From: Legionella sp.
GTDB lineage: Bacteria > Pseudomonadota > Gammaproteobacteria > Legionellales > Legionellaceae
Reading direction: 5' to 3'
Assembly (NCBI GenBank): GCA_030158115.1
Contig: JAOATK010000010.1
Coordinates: 1 to 64,000 of the forward strand
DNA: 64,000 nt
The translations under genes were made by a program, and so were the position numbers. This document shows, in pieces, positions 56,716-64,000 of this stretch; position 1 is the first letter of the stretch, and each line of letters begins with the position of its first letter. Under the pieces are notes generated by a model. The model was not told the origin of the DNA, searched no databases, and was given only the letters and a program-made list of their open reading frames with translations.

Positions 56716-58131
56716 ATGACTGTTAGAACTCGATTTGCACCAAGTCCAACTGGATTTTTACACGTAGGTGGCGTACGAACGGCTTTATTTTCATGGCTTT
56801 ATGCAAAACGGTATAAAGGTCAATTTATTCTCCGTATTGAAGATACGGACAAAGAGCGTTCAACACAAGAGTCTGTGCAAGCCATCTTAGATGGAATGGC
56901 ATGGCTTGGTTTAGACTGTGATGAGGGTCCTATTTATCAAACAGATCGTTATGAACGCTATCATCAAGTAGCCCAGCAATTCTTAAATGAAGGCTTAGCC
57001 TACCGTTGCGAATGCAGTAAAGAGCGTCTGGAAGCGTTGCGTGAGTCGCAAATGGAAGCTAAAGAAAAACCTCGTTACGATGGATGTTGTCGTAGTAAAA
57101 ATTTACCTTTAACAGATAAACCTTATGTCATTCGCTTTAAAAATCCTGATCAAGGTACAGTATCATTTACTGATGAGGTATATGGTGAAATTCACGTTGA
57201 AAACAGCGAATTAGATGATTTAATTCTGGTGCGATCAGATGGGCATCCCACCTATAATTTTGCAGTAGTGATTGATGATTTGGATATGAAAATTACGCAT
57301 GTCATTCGTGGCGATGATCATATTAATAATACCCCAAGACAAATTAATTTATTTAAAGCACTGAATGCGCCTATTCCTGTCTTTGCTCATTTGCCAATGA
57401 TTTTAGGCGAAGATGGTAAACGTTTATCAAAACGTCATGGCGCGGTTAGTGTATTGCAATTTAAAGAAATGGGTATTTTGCCACATGCTTTATTAAATTA
57501 TTTGGTGCGTTTAGGATGGTCACATGGTGATCAAGAAATTTTTAGTTTGAATGAGATGATTGCGTCTTTTGATTTAAAGCATGTCAGCCGTGGTGTTTCC
57601 AGTTTTAATTACGATAAATTACATTGGCTTAATCAACACTATCAAAAAAGTGACTCCCCCGAGGAGGTTGCTAAAGCACTGCGTTGGCATTTTGAAGCGG
57701 CAGGGGTTGATTTGACTCAAGGACCAAATTTAACTGATTTAGTAGAGACTCAAGCTGAGCGCTGTAAAACACTAGCCGAAATGTGTCAAATAAGTCTGGG
57801 CTTTTTTACTGATACAGTTGAATATGATGAAGAGGCAGTAAAAAAACATTTGCGCCCAGTGGTGTTAGAGCCACTTAAGGCACTTTATGAGCATTTGAAA
57901 TTGGTCAATGACTGGCAAAAAGACACTTTACAAGCATGTGTTAATGATATATGTGCAGCTTTTGACATTAATATGGGCAAAATAGCACAACCTTTAAGAG
58001 TCGCGGTGACTGGCTCAAGTATGTCACCTTCGATTGATATGACGCTTGTTTTGTTAGGGAAAAAAAGAGTAATAAATCGCCTTGAAATGGCGTTAGAGCA
58101 GTTGAAAATTAGAGCTGATAATGTAGCGTAA
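56716..58131 (+). CDS. gltX: Glutamyl-tRNA synthetase
   Basis: This 471-residue class I synthetase starts at ATG 56716 after GGAAGAAATT; an upstream frame to 56644 adds residues not seen in the family and would overlap the letS promoter. The HIGH motif is PSPTGFLHVGG and the KMSKS loop KRLSKRHG. A CEC..C set in the acceptor-binding part may hold zinc as in E. coli GltX. It is divergent from letS. Confidence 0.95.
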   Translation: MTVRTRFAPSPTGFLHVGGVRTALFSWLYAKRYKGQFILRIEDTDKERSTQESVQAILDGMAWLGLDCDEGPIYQTDRYERYHQVAQQFLNEGLAYRCECSKERLEALRESQMEAKEKPRYDGCCRSKNLPLTDKPYVIRFKNPDQGTVSFTDEVYGEIHVENSELDDLILVRSDGHPTYNFAVVIDDLDMKITHVIRGDDHINNTPRQINLFKALNAPIPVFAHLPMILGEDGKRLSKRHGAVSVLQFKEMGILPHALLNYLVRLGWSHGDQEIFSLNEMIASFDLKHVSRGVSSFNYDKLHWLNQHYQKSDSPEEVAKALRWHFEAAGVDLTQGPNLTDLVETQAERCKTLAEMCQISLGFFTDTVEYDEEAVKKHLRPVVLEPLKALYEHLKLVNDWQKDTLQACVNDICAAFDINMGKIAQPLRVAVTGSSMSPSIDMTLVLLGKKRVINRLEMALEQLKIRADNVA

Positions 58132-58150
58132 TTCAGTTCTGCGGAGAACC

Positions 58151-58180
58151 ACTGCCATCACCCTAGAAAATGATGGCAGT
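58151..58180. terminator. Stem-loop between gltX and DedA gene
   Basis: ACTGCCATCA (58151-58160) and TGATGGCAGT (58171-58180) are perfect 10-base arms with a ten-base loop, 20 bases past the gltX stop and 20 bases before the DedA-gene stop. It probably closes both converging transcripts. Confidence 0.65.
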
Positions 58181-58199
58181 GATGCTACTAAGCGATTAT

Positions 58200-58841
58200 T
58201 TAGGCATTTTTTCGACATACTAAAGTAATGATAGGTGGTAATATCGAAATTAAAATAATCGCATAAATTCCTAGGGTAAAATGTTCTTTAACCACAGGGA
58301 TTGAGCCTAAAAAATAGCCTAAGCACAATAAACTCCCAACCCATAAAAATGCGCTGAATAAATTATATAAAGAAAAATGAAGCAATTTCATGGTTCCTAT
58401 GCCGGCAACAAAAGGAGCGAAAGTCCGTATTATAGGAATAAAACGGGCAAAAATAAGAGTTTTCCCCCCATGTTTTTCATAAAAAGCATGAGTTTGCTCT
58501 AAGTGCTTCTTATTCAATAACCAGGAGTGATTCGCAGCAAAAATACGCGGACCTAATGCTCTTCCGATTAGAAAATTAATTTGATTTCCCAATACAGAAG
58601 CAAAAAATAGTAATAAAAATAACACATAAATATTAAACGAATTATCCGATTGTGCGGCAATACTTCCTGCGGCAAATAATAAAGAGTCACCTGGTAAAAA
58701 AGGCGTAACAATAAGCCCTGTTTCACAGAAAATGACTGCAAATAAGATAAAATAAGTCAAAAATCCATACGTGGATACAAACATATTTAGATACACATCA
58801 ATATGAAGGATATAATCTATAAACTGCCCTAAATAATGCAT
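58200..58841 (-). CDS. DedA-family membrane protein
   Basis: This inner-membrane protein of about 213 residues has several hydrophobic helices and the family motifs PFLPGDSLLFAAGS, GNQINFLIGRALG and FARFIPIIRTFAPFVAG. DedA proteins are linked to lipid-carrier recycling and membrane potential. The ATG at 58841 is preferred: it has AAGGA upstream and gives the normal length. A frame to 58949 would read through a palindromic repeat remnant. Confidence 0.88.
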   Translation of the reverse strand: MHYLGQFIDYILHIDVYLNMFVSTYGFLTYFILFAVIFCETGLIVTPFLPGDSLLFAAGSIAAQSDNSFNIYVLFLLLFFASVLGNQINFLIGRALGPRIFAANHSWLLNKKHLEQTHAFYEKHGGKTLIFARFIPIIRTFAPFVAGIGTMKLLHFSLYNLFSAFLWVGSLLCLGYFLGSIPVVKEHFTLGIYAIILISILPPIITLVCRKNA

Positions 58842-58862
58842 TTTGTCCTTGAGGGTATTATC

Positions 58863-58894
58863 GTCTTGATTAAGCTGTGCTTTATCAAGACTAC
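58863..58894. repeat. Palindromic repeat remnant before DedA gene
   Basis: GTCTTGATTAAGC..GC..TATCAAGACTAC forms an inverted pair and is a diverged member of the dispersed family. It supports the shorter DedA start. Confidence 0.5.
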
Positions 58895-59043
58895 AAATCA
58901 AAAATAAAGAGCAATATATTCCTATATTTTTCCTTATTTGTCGATACAAGATAATTCATTTGAATATGGTAAGCACTCAATTTACACTATCTATTTTCAA
59001 GCATGGTAACAACCAAAGGGTGTGACGGTTTTTATAATGAGTT

Positions 59044-59067
59044 GTAGCTTCGCTGCATCCAAGCTAC
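59044..59067. repeat. Short half-copy of the dispersed repeat
   Basis: GTAGCTTCGCTGCATCCAAGCTAC is one half of the dispersed unit, placed in the leader of the spermidine-synthase-like gene. Confidence 0.55.
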
Positions 59068-59120
59068 TCCTCTTACAATAAATAGCGCTTTTATTGATAC
59101 CAGCAACTAAAGGATGAGTT

Positions 59121-61253
59121 GTGTTCCGATTTTTATTTCCGCTGGCTTTATTTTTAAGCGCTGTTTTATTATTTAGTATTCAGCCTATGGCTGCTAAAGC
59201 ATTACTTCCAGTCTATGGAGGGACTCCCGCAGTATGGACTGTGTGTATGTTATTTTTTCAAGGCGTATTGCTCGTTGCTTATGGATATGTGGCTTTGCTT
59301 GTTTTTTTTAAAAAACCAAGAACTTGGCGACTAATCCATAGCGCTTTACTCTTTTTAAGTTTTTGCACTATCCCCTTGTTATTTCATCCTTTAGTTATGA
59401 AGGGAGCTCCAGAATGGAGTATTTTATTTAATCTTTTAACACAGATAGGTGTGCCCTTACTTATTATTGGCGCATCAGCCCCATTATTACAGTTTGCCTA
59501 TAGTCAAACGAAAGAAAAAGGTGCCTCAGATCCTTATTTTTTATATATTGCTTCAAATTGTGGAAGCCTATGTGCTTTATTATTTTATCCCGTAGTCATT
59601 GAACGTTTTATTGGATTAAAAAACCAATTTTATTTATGGAGTATCGGGTATGTTATTTATGTTAGCCTTTTATTCTTTTTATTGTTTGCTGTTCGTTATC
59701 AACCTATAGAACAACCAGAGCAGGAGAGAACTTCTTGGTCTTGGTTAGAGATACTGTATTGGGTTTTCTTAAGTTTTGTCCCCTGCAGTTTGCTACTAGG
59801 CGTTACTTTGTATATTACAACCGATGTGGCGGCTACTCCTCTTTTTTGGGTGGTTCCTTTAGCTTTATACTTGATAACCTTTATCTTGGCTTTTATGAAT
59901 AGGCCAATTATTTCTTTTACATGGCTTTCTAATAATGCCATGTTTTTTCTTGTATTCACGATTCTTGGATTTATTTTAAATGCCAGTCAAATAAAAGTCT
60001 GGCAAAGTATCTTATTTAATTTGCTGAGCTTTTTTATTTTAGTCTTGTTATGTCATAGGCGTTTATTTTTAAAAAGACCCAAGCCACATTTGCTAACCGT
60101 TTATTATTTTTGTTTGGCTCTTGGCGGTGTTCTTGCTGGAATATTTAATGGTATTTTAGCACCGCATTGGTTTAATCAAGTCTATGAATACCCTTTGGCT
60201 ATCTTATTAAGCTTATTTGCTATCGAGCAGGTAGGAAAAGCTAAATCTAATTCTAACTTTCTATATCATTTGATCACTCCCTTGAGTGTATTAATTATAT
60301 TACTAGCGCGTTATTTTATCCCGGCTATAAATTGGCCAGGAGATTTTTCTTCTTATCAAATAAGTTCTATTTTGGCGCTGTTGGTGATGATCATTTGGCA
60401 GCGCAGTACTATCAGCTTATTTTTATCTCTCATGCTTTTATTTGGATTTATTTTCTTCCCTATACTTCAGGAGGATACTATCTTAGTTCAAGAGCGTAAT
60501 TTTTATGGGATAAAAAAGGTAGTCAGCAAAGAAGGGGCTCATGCGCTAATTAGTCAGTCAACGGTTCATGGCTTGCAGCTAATGACAGAGAAAAAGCTTG
60601 ACGGTTATAGCTCATACTATGGCGCCATTAAACCGATTATGGAGTTCTTGCATCAAAAGCAACAGCCGATTTCAGCCACCATTATTGGTTTAGGGATTGG
60701 GACTATGCTTTGCCAATTCACAAAAGGCGATCAAGTTAAAATCATTGAAATTGATGATCAAGTCATTGAATTAGCGACAAATACGCGCTTATTTACCTAC
60801 ATAAAAAATTGTCCTCCATCAGTCGAGATTATTAAGAATGATGGTCGTTTAGCCGTAGAGGAGCTTGAAGATCAATCACAAACCCTGCTCATAGTAGATG
60901 CGTTTAATTCTGACGCCATCCCAGTCCATTTAATGACTTATGAGGCGTTTGCCTTGTACCATCAAAAAATTGTTAAAAACGGCATTATTTTAGTTAATTT
61001 AAGTAATCGACATTTAGAATTATTACCTGTTTTGACTGCGGTAGGGCGCTCCTTGAATTTAATGGTCCTTCATATACGTCATAAAGGAAATGTTGCTTTA
61101 GGCCAATTTGATTCGGAATGGGCTTTGATGTCTACTGATCAAAATTTAGCTTTTAATTTGATGAAAGACACTCAATGGCGTTTTGTTGCTAGTGATAAAG
61201 AATTTTTATGGACTGATGATTATTCTAATCTACTTCCTTTATTGAAATGGTAA
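59121..61253 (+). CDS. Membrane-fused spermidine synthase-like protein
   Basis: This 710-residue protein has about ten membrane helices in residues 1-455, followed by a soluble spermidine-synthase-like Rossmann domain at about 470-700. The nucleotide-binding loop GLGIG is at 523-527, an acidic residue (IIEIDDQVIELA) follows the next strand, and DAFNSDAIPVHLMT matches the aminopropyltransferase catalytic segment. It would transfer an aminopropyl group or bind polyamines at the membrane. The start is GTG after AAAGGATGAG. No SAM decarboxylase gene is adjacent. The family is known; its function is not. Confidence 0.88.
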   Translation: MFRFLFPLALFLSAVLLFSIQPMAAKALLPVYGGTPAVWTVCMLFFQGVLLVAYGYVALLVFFKKPRTWRLIHSALLFLSFCTIPLLFHPLVMKGAPEWSILFNLLTQIGVPLLIIGASAPLLQFAYSQTKEKGASDPYFLYIASNCGSLCALLFYPVVIERFIGLKNQFYLWSIGYVIYVSLLFFLLFAVRYQPIEQPEQERTSWSWLEILYWVFLSFVPCSLLLGVTLYITTDVAATPLFWVVPLALYLITFILAFMNRPIISFTWLSNNAMFFLVFTILGFILNASQIKVWQSILFNLLSFFILVLLCHRRLFLKRPKPHLLTVYYFCLALGGVLAGIFNGILAPHWFNQVYEYPLAILLSLFAIEQVGKAKSNSNFLYHLITPLSVLIILLARYFIPAINWPGDFSSYQISSILALLVMIIWQRSTISLFLSLMLLFGFIFFPILQEDTILVQERNFYGIKKVVSKEGAHALISQSTVHGLQLMTEKKLDGYSSYYGAIKPIMEFLHQKQQPISATIIGLGIGTMLCQFTKGDQVKIIEIDDQVIELATNTRLFTYIKNCPPSVEIIKNDGRLAVEELEDQSQTLLIVDAFNSDAIPVHLMTYEAFALYHQKIVKNGIILVNLSNRHLELLPVLTAVGRSLNLMVLHIRHKGNVALGQFDSEWALMSTDQNLAFNLMKDTQWRFVASDKEFLWTDDYSNLLPLLKW

Positions 61254-61312
61254 GGCGATGCATCTACAGATATGGCAGACAGTGCCCAAACGTCCACGCA
61301 AATTTTACTCCT

Positions 61313-61350
61313 CTACGTACCGTGCATAAAGCGCAGTACGTAGGGATTTT
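61313..61350 (+). terminator. Probable terminator after the spermidine-synthase-like gene
   Basis: CTACGTAC (61313-61320) and GTACGTAG (61336-61343) form a perfect 8-bp stem, followed by GGATTTTT. It lies 60 bases after the stop codon. Confidence 0.55.
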
Positions 61351-61610
61351 TGAATAATCAATAAAACAATAAGTTATATTTATATTTCGTGTGGAACTAT
61401 CAGGGACAAGAAGCGGCACGTAGGCATCGGGGATGAATTGTAAATACGCCGTAATTAAATGTAAAAAAAAGTGGGGTTATCAATATCGCTCTTTGGTTTT
61501 TTTTATTGTTCACATTAGGCTGCTTAATCCGATCTTTTCCATCTACCTGCATCCGTAAACACTGGTTTAGATTTTGGATATTTGCATTATCTTGATTTTA
61601 TTGGATTGAA

Positions 61611-61687
61611 TGGTGGCTATAGGTGGACTCGAACCACCGACCTCAGCATTATGAGTGCCGCGCTCTAACCAGCTGAGCTACATAGCC
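61611..61687 (-). tRNA. tRNA-Met (CAU), elongator type
   Basis: The minus strand gives a full cloverleaf with GGCTATG/TATAGCC acceptor arms, D-arm GCTCAGCTGGTTAGAGC, anticodon loop ACTCATAATG with CAT, a GGTTCGAGTCC T-arm and an encoded CCA. The body matches the E. coli elongator tRNA-Met better than the initiator or the Ile2 type. Confidence 0.95.
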
Positions 61688-61699
61688 ATAAGACGCGTG

Positions 61700-61728
61700 A
61701 TTTTGTCGCTTTCGCGAGGGGATGTCAA
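61700..61728 (-). promoter_or_regulatory. Promoter of tRNA-Met
   Basis: The minus strand has a perfect TTGACA (61723-61728) and CAAAAT (61700-61705) with 17 bases between, placing the start about seven bases before the tRNA. A GC-rich GCGCG discriminator lies just after, typical of growth-regulated stable RNA genes. The rest of 61254-62106 holds this tRNA, the terminator and the palindrome at 61944; no coding gene was seen in it. Confidence 0.75.
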
Positions 61729-61943
61729 GACTGTTGGCTCATTTTTTAATGTTTTTTTGTAAAAGTCATTTTGTTGGCTATAAAAACAGGAAGGGTTAGT
61801 GATATTGATATTCAGCTAAGTATTTTAGATGTTAGTACTTTCGTTACCGAGAGTATTTAGCATCAGCGAGAGAAAAGGGATGATTAACAGGAAGATAGGA
61901 TAGTGTCTGTAAGCAACTAATGATATTTACTTAAGGACTTTAC

Positions 61944-62033
61944 GCTCTTGTAGCCTGGATGAAGCAAAGCGTAATCCGGGAATTCGGTGCCACTGATCCC
62001 GATTACGCTTTGCTTCATCCAGGCTACAAGAGC
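61944..62033. repeat. Palindromic repeat with 33-bp perfect arms
   Basis: Left arm 61944-61976 and right arm 62001-62033 are perfect inverted copies of 33 bases, holding GTAGCCTGGATGAAGC and GCTTCATCCAGGCTAC, around a 24-base loop with CCGGGAATTCGG. It is the best preserved member of the family, in a non-coding region upstream of no gene on the plus strand and after the degQ-type gene on the minus strand. Confidence 0.9.
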
Positions 62034-62106
62034 ATGGACAATTACTAAAATTTCTTACGGAAGCTCCATTAGTTGCAAGCAACCAGACTGCGGATTAATA
62101 ACTATT

Positions 62107-63474
62107 TTAAATAATCAACAAATACATCGCACCAGGACCACGAAGTACTTGAACTAATAATTCCTGCTTTTTCTGCTGAGCAATTTGTTGTAAAGACTTT
62201 ACGTCTTTTACAGGGGTTTTATTAGCCGAGATAATAATATCACCAGGTCTCAAACCTGCACGCCATCCAGCACTGTTTTCTGAGGCACCAACTATTTGGA
62301 CTCCAGTGACATTGCCATGAGGAGGCATTTCTTGATCAAAAGTTCTTAATGCTAATCCATATAGAAATGGGTTTGTGGATTGGAGTTTTTGTTCGTGTGA
62401 TTTAATATCTGTAACCACAGCATTCAATGTAATAGGTCTGCCTTCACGTTGAATCATTATTTTAGCACTGGACCCTACGCGTAATAAACTCACAGTAGTT
62501 TTTACCTGAGTTGCTTGTGTGATTTTAGTGTTGTTAATCTGGACAATGATATCACCGGCCTTTAAACCAGCAAATTCAGCAGGAGAGTTCGGATTCACTT
62601 GTGCAACTAAGGCACCTTGGAAATTTTCCGAATAACCCATTGATTGAGCCAACTCAGGAGTTAAATGTTGAACAAAAATACCCATTAAGCCTCGGTGAAT
62701 AGAGCCAAATTTTAGGATTTGTTGAGTTACATCTTTTGCCATATTGATAGGAATAGCAAAACCAATACCGACATTCCCACCATAAGGAGATAAAATAGCA
62801 GTATTAATACCAACTAATTCCCCTTTAGCATTCACTAAAGCACCACCAGAATTACCTGGATTGATGGCTGCATCAGTTTGAATAAAGCTTTCTACGCCTT
62901 CGATATTTAAATCACTGCGATTTAACGCGCTGACAATACCGAACGTTGCAGATTGGCTGTTTCCAAAGCTATTTAAACCAAATGGATTGCCTATAGCCAC
63001 TACAAAATCACCAACTTGCAGTTGATCTGAGTTGCCTAGCGGAAGAGATTTAAGATTTTTAGCATCTACTTTTAAAACAGCTAAATCGGTGTCACTGTCA
63101 CTCCCTACTAATTTTGCTTTTAAGCGTCGACCATCTTGTAAAGTGATAGTAATCAGCGCAGCATTTCTTATCACATGATCATTGGTAATAATAACGCCAT
63201 TTTGTGGATCAAGAATGACCCCTGAGCCAATGCTCTCGAATTTACGGCCTTTTTCCGGAATAGCATTTTTTGGTTTTGTTTCTTCATCAGCGCCTGTAGG
63301 CGGAGTTGATGGATCATAAGGTAAATAACCCTGAACCGCGACGTTAACAATAGCGGGCATTATATTTTTTAGAACAGGAGCAAGGCTAGGAATGACACTG
63401 TTATCAGCTGCATAGGCAAATGAAACTGCTGTCATAAGTAAGGCATTTATGAATAATTTGAGACGTTTTATCAT
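62107..63474 (-). CDS. degQ: Periplasmic serine protease/chaperone DegQ-like
   Basis: This 455-residue HtrA-family protease has a signal peptide (to about residue 22) and a trypsin-like domain with His100 (TNDHVI), Asp130 (DTDLAVLK) and Ser209 (NPGNSGGA). Two PDZ domains follow at about 265-355 and 370-455. It acts on misfolded envelope proteins. It begins just after the PgeF-like gene, which suggests a transcript of two genes. DegP and DegQ cannot be separated by eye. Confidence 0.92.
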   Translation of the reverse strand: MIKRLKLFINALLMTAVSFAYAADNSVIPSLAPVLKNIMPAIVNVAVQGYLPYDPSTPPTGADEETKPKNAIPEKGRKFESIGSGVILDPQNGVIITNDHVIRNAALITITLQDGRRLKAKLVGSDSDTDLAVLKVDAKNLKSLPLGNSDQLQVGDFVVAIGNPFGLNSFGNSQSATFGIVSALNRSDLNIEGVESFIQTDAAINPGNSGGALVNAKGELVGINTAILSPYGGNVGIGFAIPINMAKDVTQQILKFGSIHRGLMGIFVQHLTPELAQSMGYSENFQGALVAQVNPNSPAEFAGLKAGDIIVQINNTKITQATQVKTTVSLLRVGSSAKIMIQREGRPITLNAVVTDIKSHEQKLQSTNPFLYGLALRTFDQEMPPHGNVTGVQIVGASENSAGWRAGLRPGDIIISANKTPVKDVKSLQQIAQQKKQELLVQVLRGPGAMYLLII

Positions 63475-63479
63475 ATTGA

Positions 63480-64000
63480 TTAGTCCTTTGATGAATCATT
63501 AAACCAAATTAACGTACCTATTCTACCTGTTTGTGGCGATCTTCGATAGGAATACAATTCACTTTCCAGTTCAAAAGTACATAATTTCGATTGGTAAACT
63601 AAGTTGACGCCATGAGATTGGAGTACGAGTTCGGCAATTTGAGATAAACTGGCTAGCCATTTAGTATGGTTAGATTGAAATGCTTTTTTGCTTGCAGGGT
63701 ATTTTTGAGTGAATTTTTGATAGACCTGATCATCTACTTCATAGCATTTTTGGCAAATACCAGGACCTATCCATGCTAGCAAGTCAGAAGAGGGGCTGTG
63801 CATTTTATGAAGGGTATTTTCTATAATACCATTGACTAACCCTTTCCAGCCTGCATGGATTGCCGCTATTTCAGTTCCTTGAATATTGCATAAAGTAATA
63901 GGTAAACAATCGGCAGTTAGAATAACTAAAGGGTGTTTGTTTGAGCGAGTGATTGCCGCATCGGCCTCTCTATTGCTATCTTCTTCAACAATCACACAGT
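63480..64000 (-). CDS. pgeF: PgeF/YfiH-family protein (5' end outside window)
   Basis: Only the C-terminal part (about 170 residues) is present because the gene runs past the window edge; family members have about 240. Metal-site motifs TADCLPI, HAGWKGL and IGPGICQKCYEV are seen. This family was called laccase-like or polyphenol oxidase, and is now linked to purine nucleoside cleavage and to peptidoglycan-editing quality control. It precedes the degQ-like gene by five bases. Confidence 0.88.
   Translation of the reverse strand, partial: CVIVEEDSNREADAAITRSNKHPLVILTADCLPITLCNIQGTEIAAIHAGWKGLVNGIIENTLHKMHSPSSDLLAWIGPGICQKCYEVDDQVYQKFTQKYPASKKAFQSNHTKWLASLSQIAELVLQSHGVNLVYQSKLCTFELESELYSYRRSPQTGRIGTLIWFNDSSKD

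Noticed and set aside
58842..58949. Longer DedA start
   Set aside because: The extension is encoded by a palindromic repeat remnant, and the shorter start has a ribosome site.
61254..62106. Small regulatory RNA of the RsmY/RsmZ type
   Set aside because: No LetA-type TGTAAG-N6-CTTACA box or run of GGA loops was found in this gap.
1..64000. CRISPR array, insertion sequence or prophage
   Set aside because: No regularly spaced direct repeats, transposase or integrase frames were found.

Overview
The window reads as chromosome of a Legionella species or a very close relative. It is AT-rich. It carries a split type II secretion pair (GspD/GspE type), a LetS/BarA-type hybrid kinase, a pyrophosphate-type phosphofructokinase, several Legionella-style outer-membrane barrels, and at least one protein with the phosphodiesterase motif of the SidE effector family. 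The species cannot be fixed from the sequence alone. No insertion sequence, prophage, rRNA operon or CRISPR array was seen.

Layout. 1-2721: palindromic repeats, a ClC chloride/proton exchanger and a quinone-oxidoreductase-like enzyme. 2817-9735: a tight six-gene operon of ugpA-ugpE-ugpC permease/ATPase genes, a DUF1189-like membrane protein, an alpha/beta hydrolase and a FadE-type acyl-CoA dehydrogenase, pointing to use of glycerolipids. 9890-12889: a probable Dot/Icm effector with seven 34-residue repeats and a SidE-type phosphodiesterase domain. 13117-17907: minDE (no minC), then divergent guaB-guaA-tadA. 18084-19914: a cold-shock protein and an ABC-F ATPase. 19923-23433: a cysteine-paired beta-propeller protein, two outer-membrane barrels and a tiny proline-rich protein. 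23456-27781: an MltD-type lytic transglycosylase, gloB, rlmJ, a small acidic protein and folD. 27762-30361: an unusual ferritin-like/E2-acyltransferase fusion and another barrel, in line with folD. 30578-35180: truA, glnS, cysS and an unknown helical protein. 35344-41235: lspE, lspD and parE.

41478-46264: a 1449-residue protein whose N-terminal half looks like a SecA motor with a lost nucleotide-binding loop, and a small basic unknown. 46520-50293: tRNA-Phe, yggX, then the overlapping set fdxA-yoaA-tsaB-ycaR. 50385-56620: a GadC-like permease, bolA, and a letS-pfp-pilin operon. 56716-61253: gltX, a DedA protein and a membrane-fused spermidine synthase. 61254-62106: mostly non-coding, with tRNA-Met and the most perfect copy of the repeat family. 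62107-64000: a DegQ-type protease and a PgeF-like gene cut by the window edge.

Most of the window is ordinary housekeeping. The items that stand out are the ferritin-like/E2 fusion, the repeat-plus-phosphodiesterase effector, the SecA-like giant protein, the SPOR-bearing secretin, and a dispersed palindromic repeat family found at about ten intergenic places.
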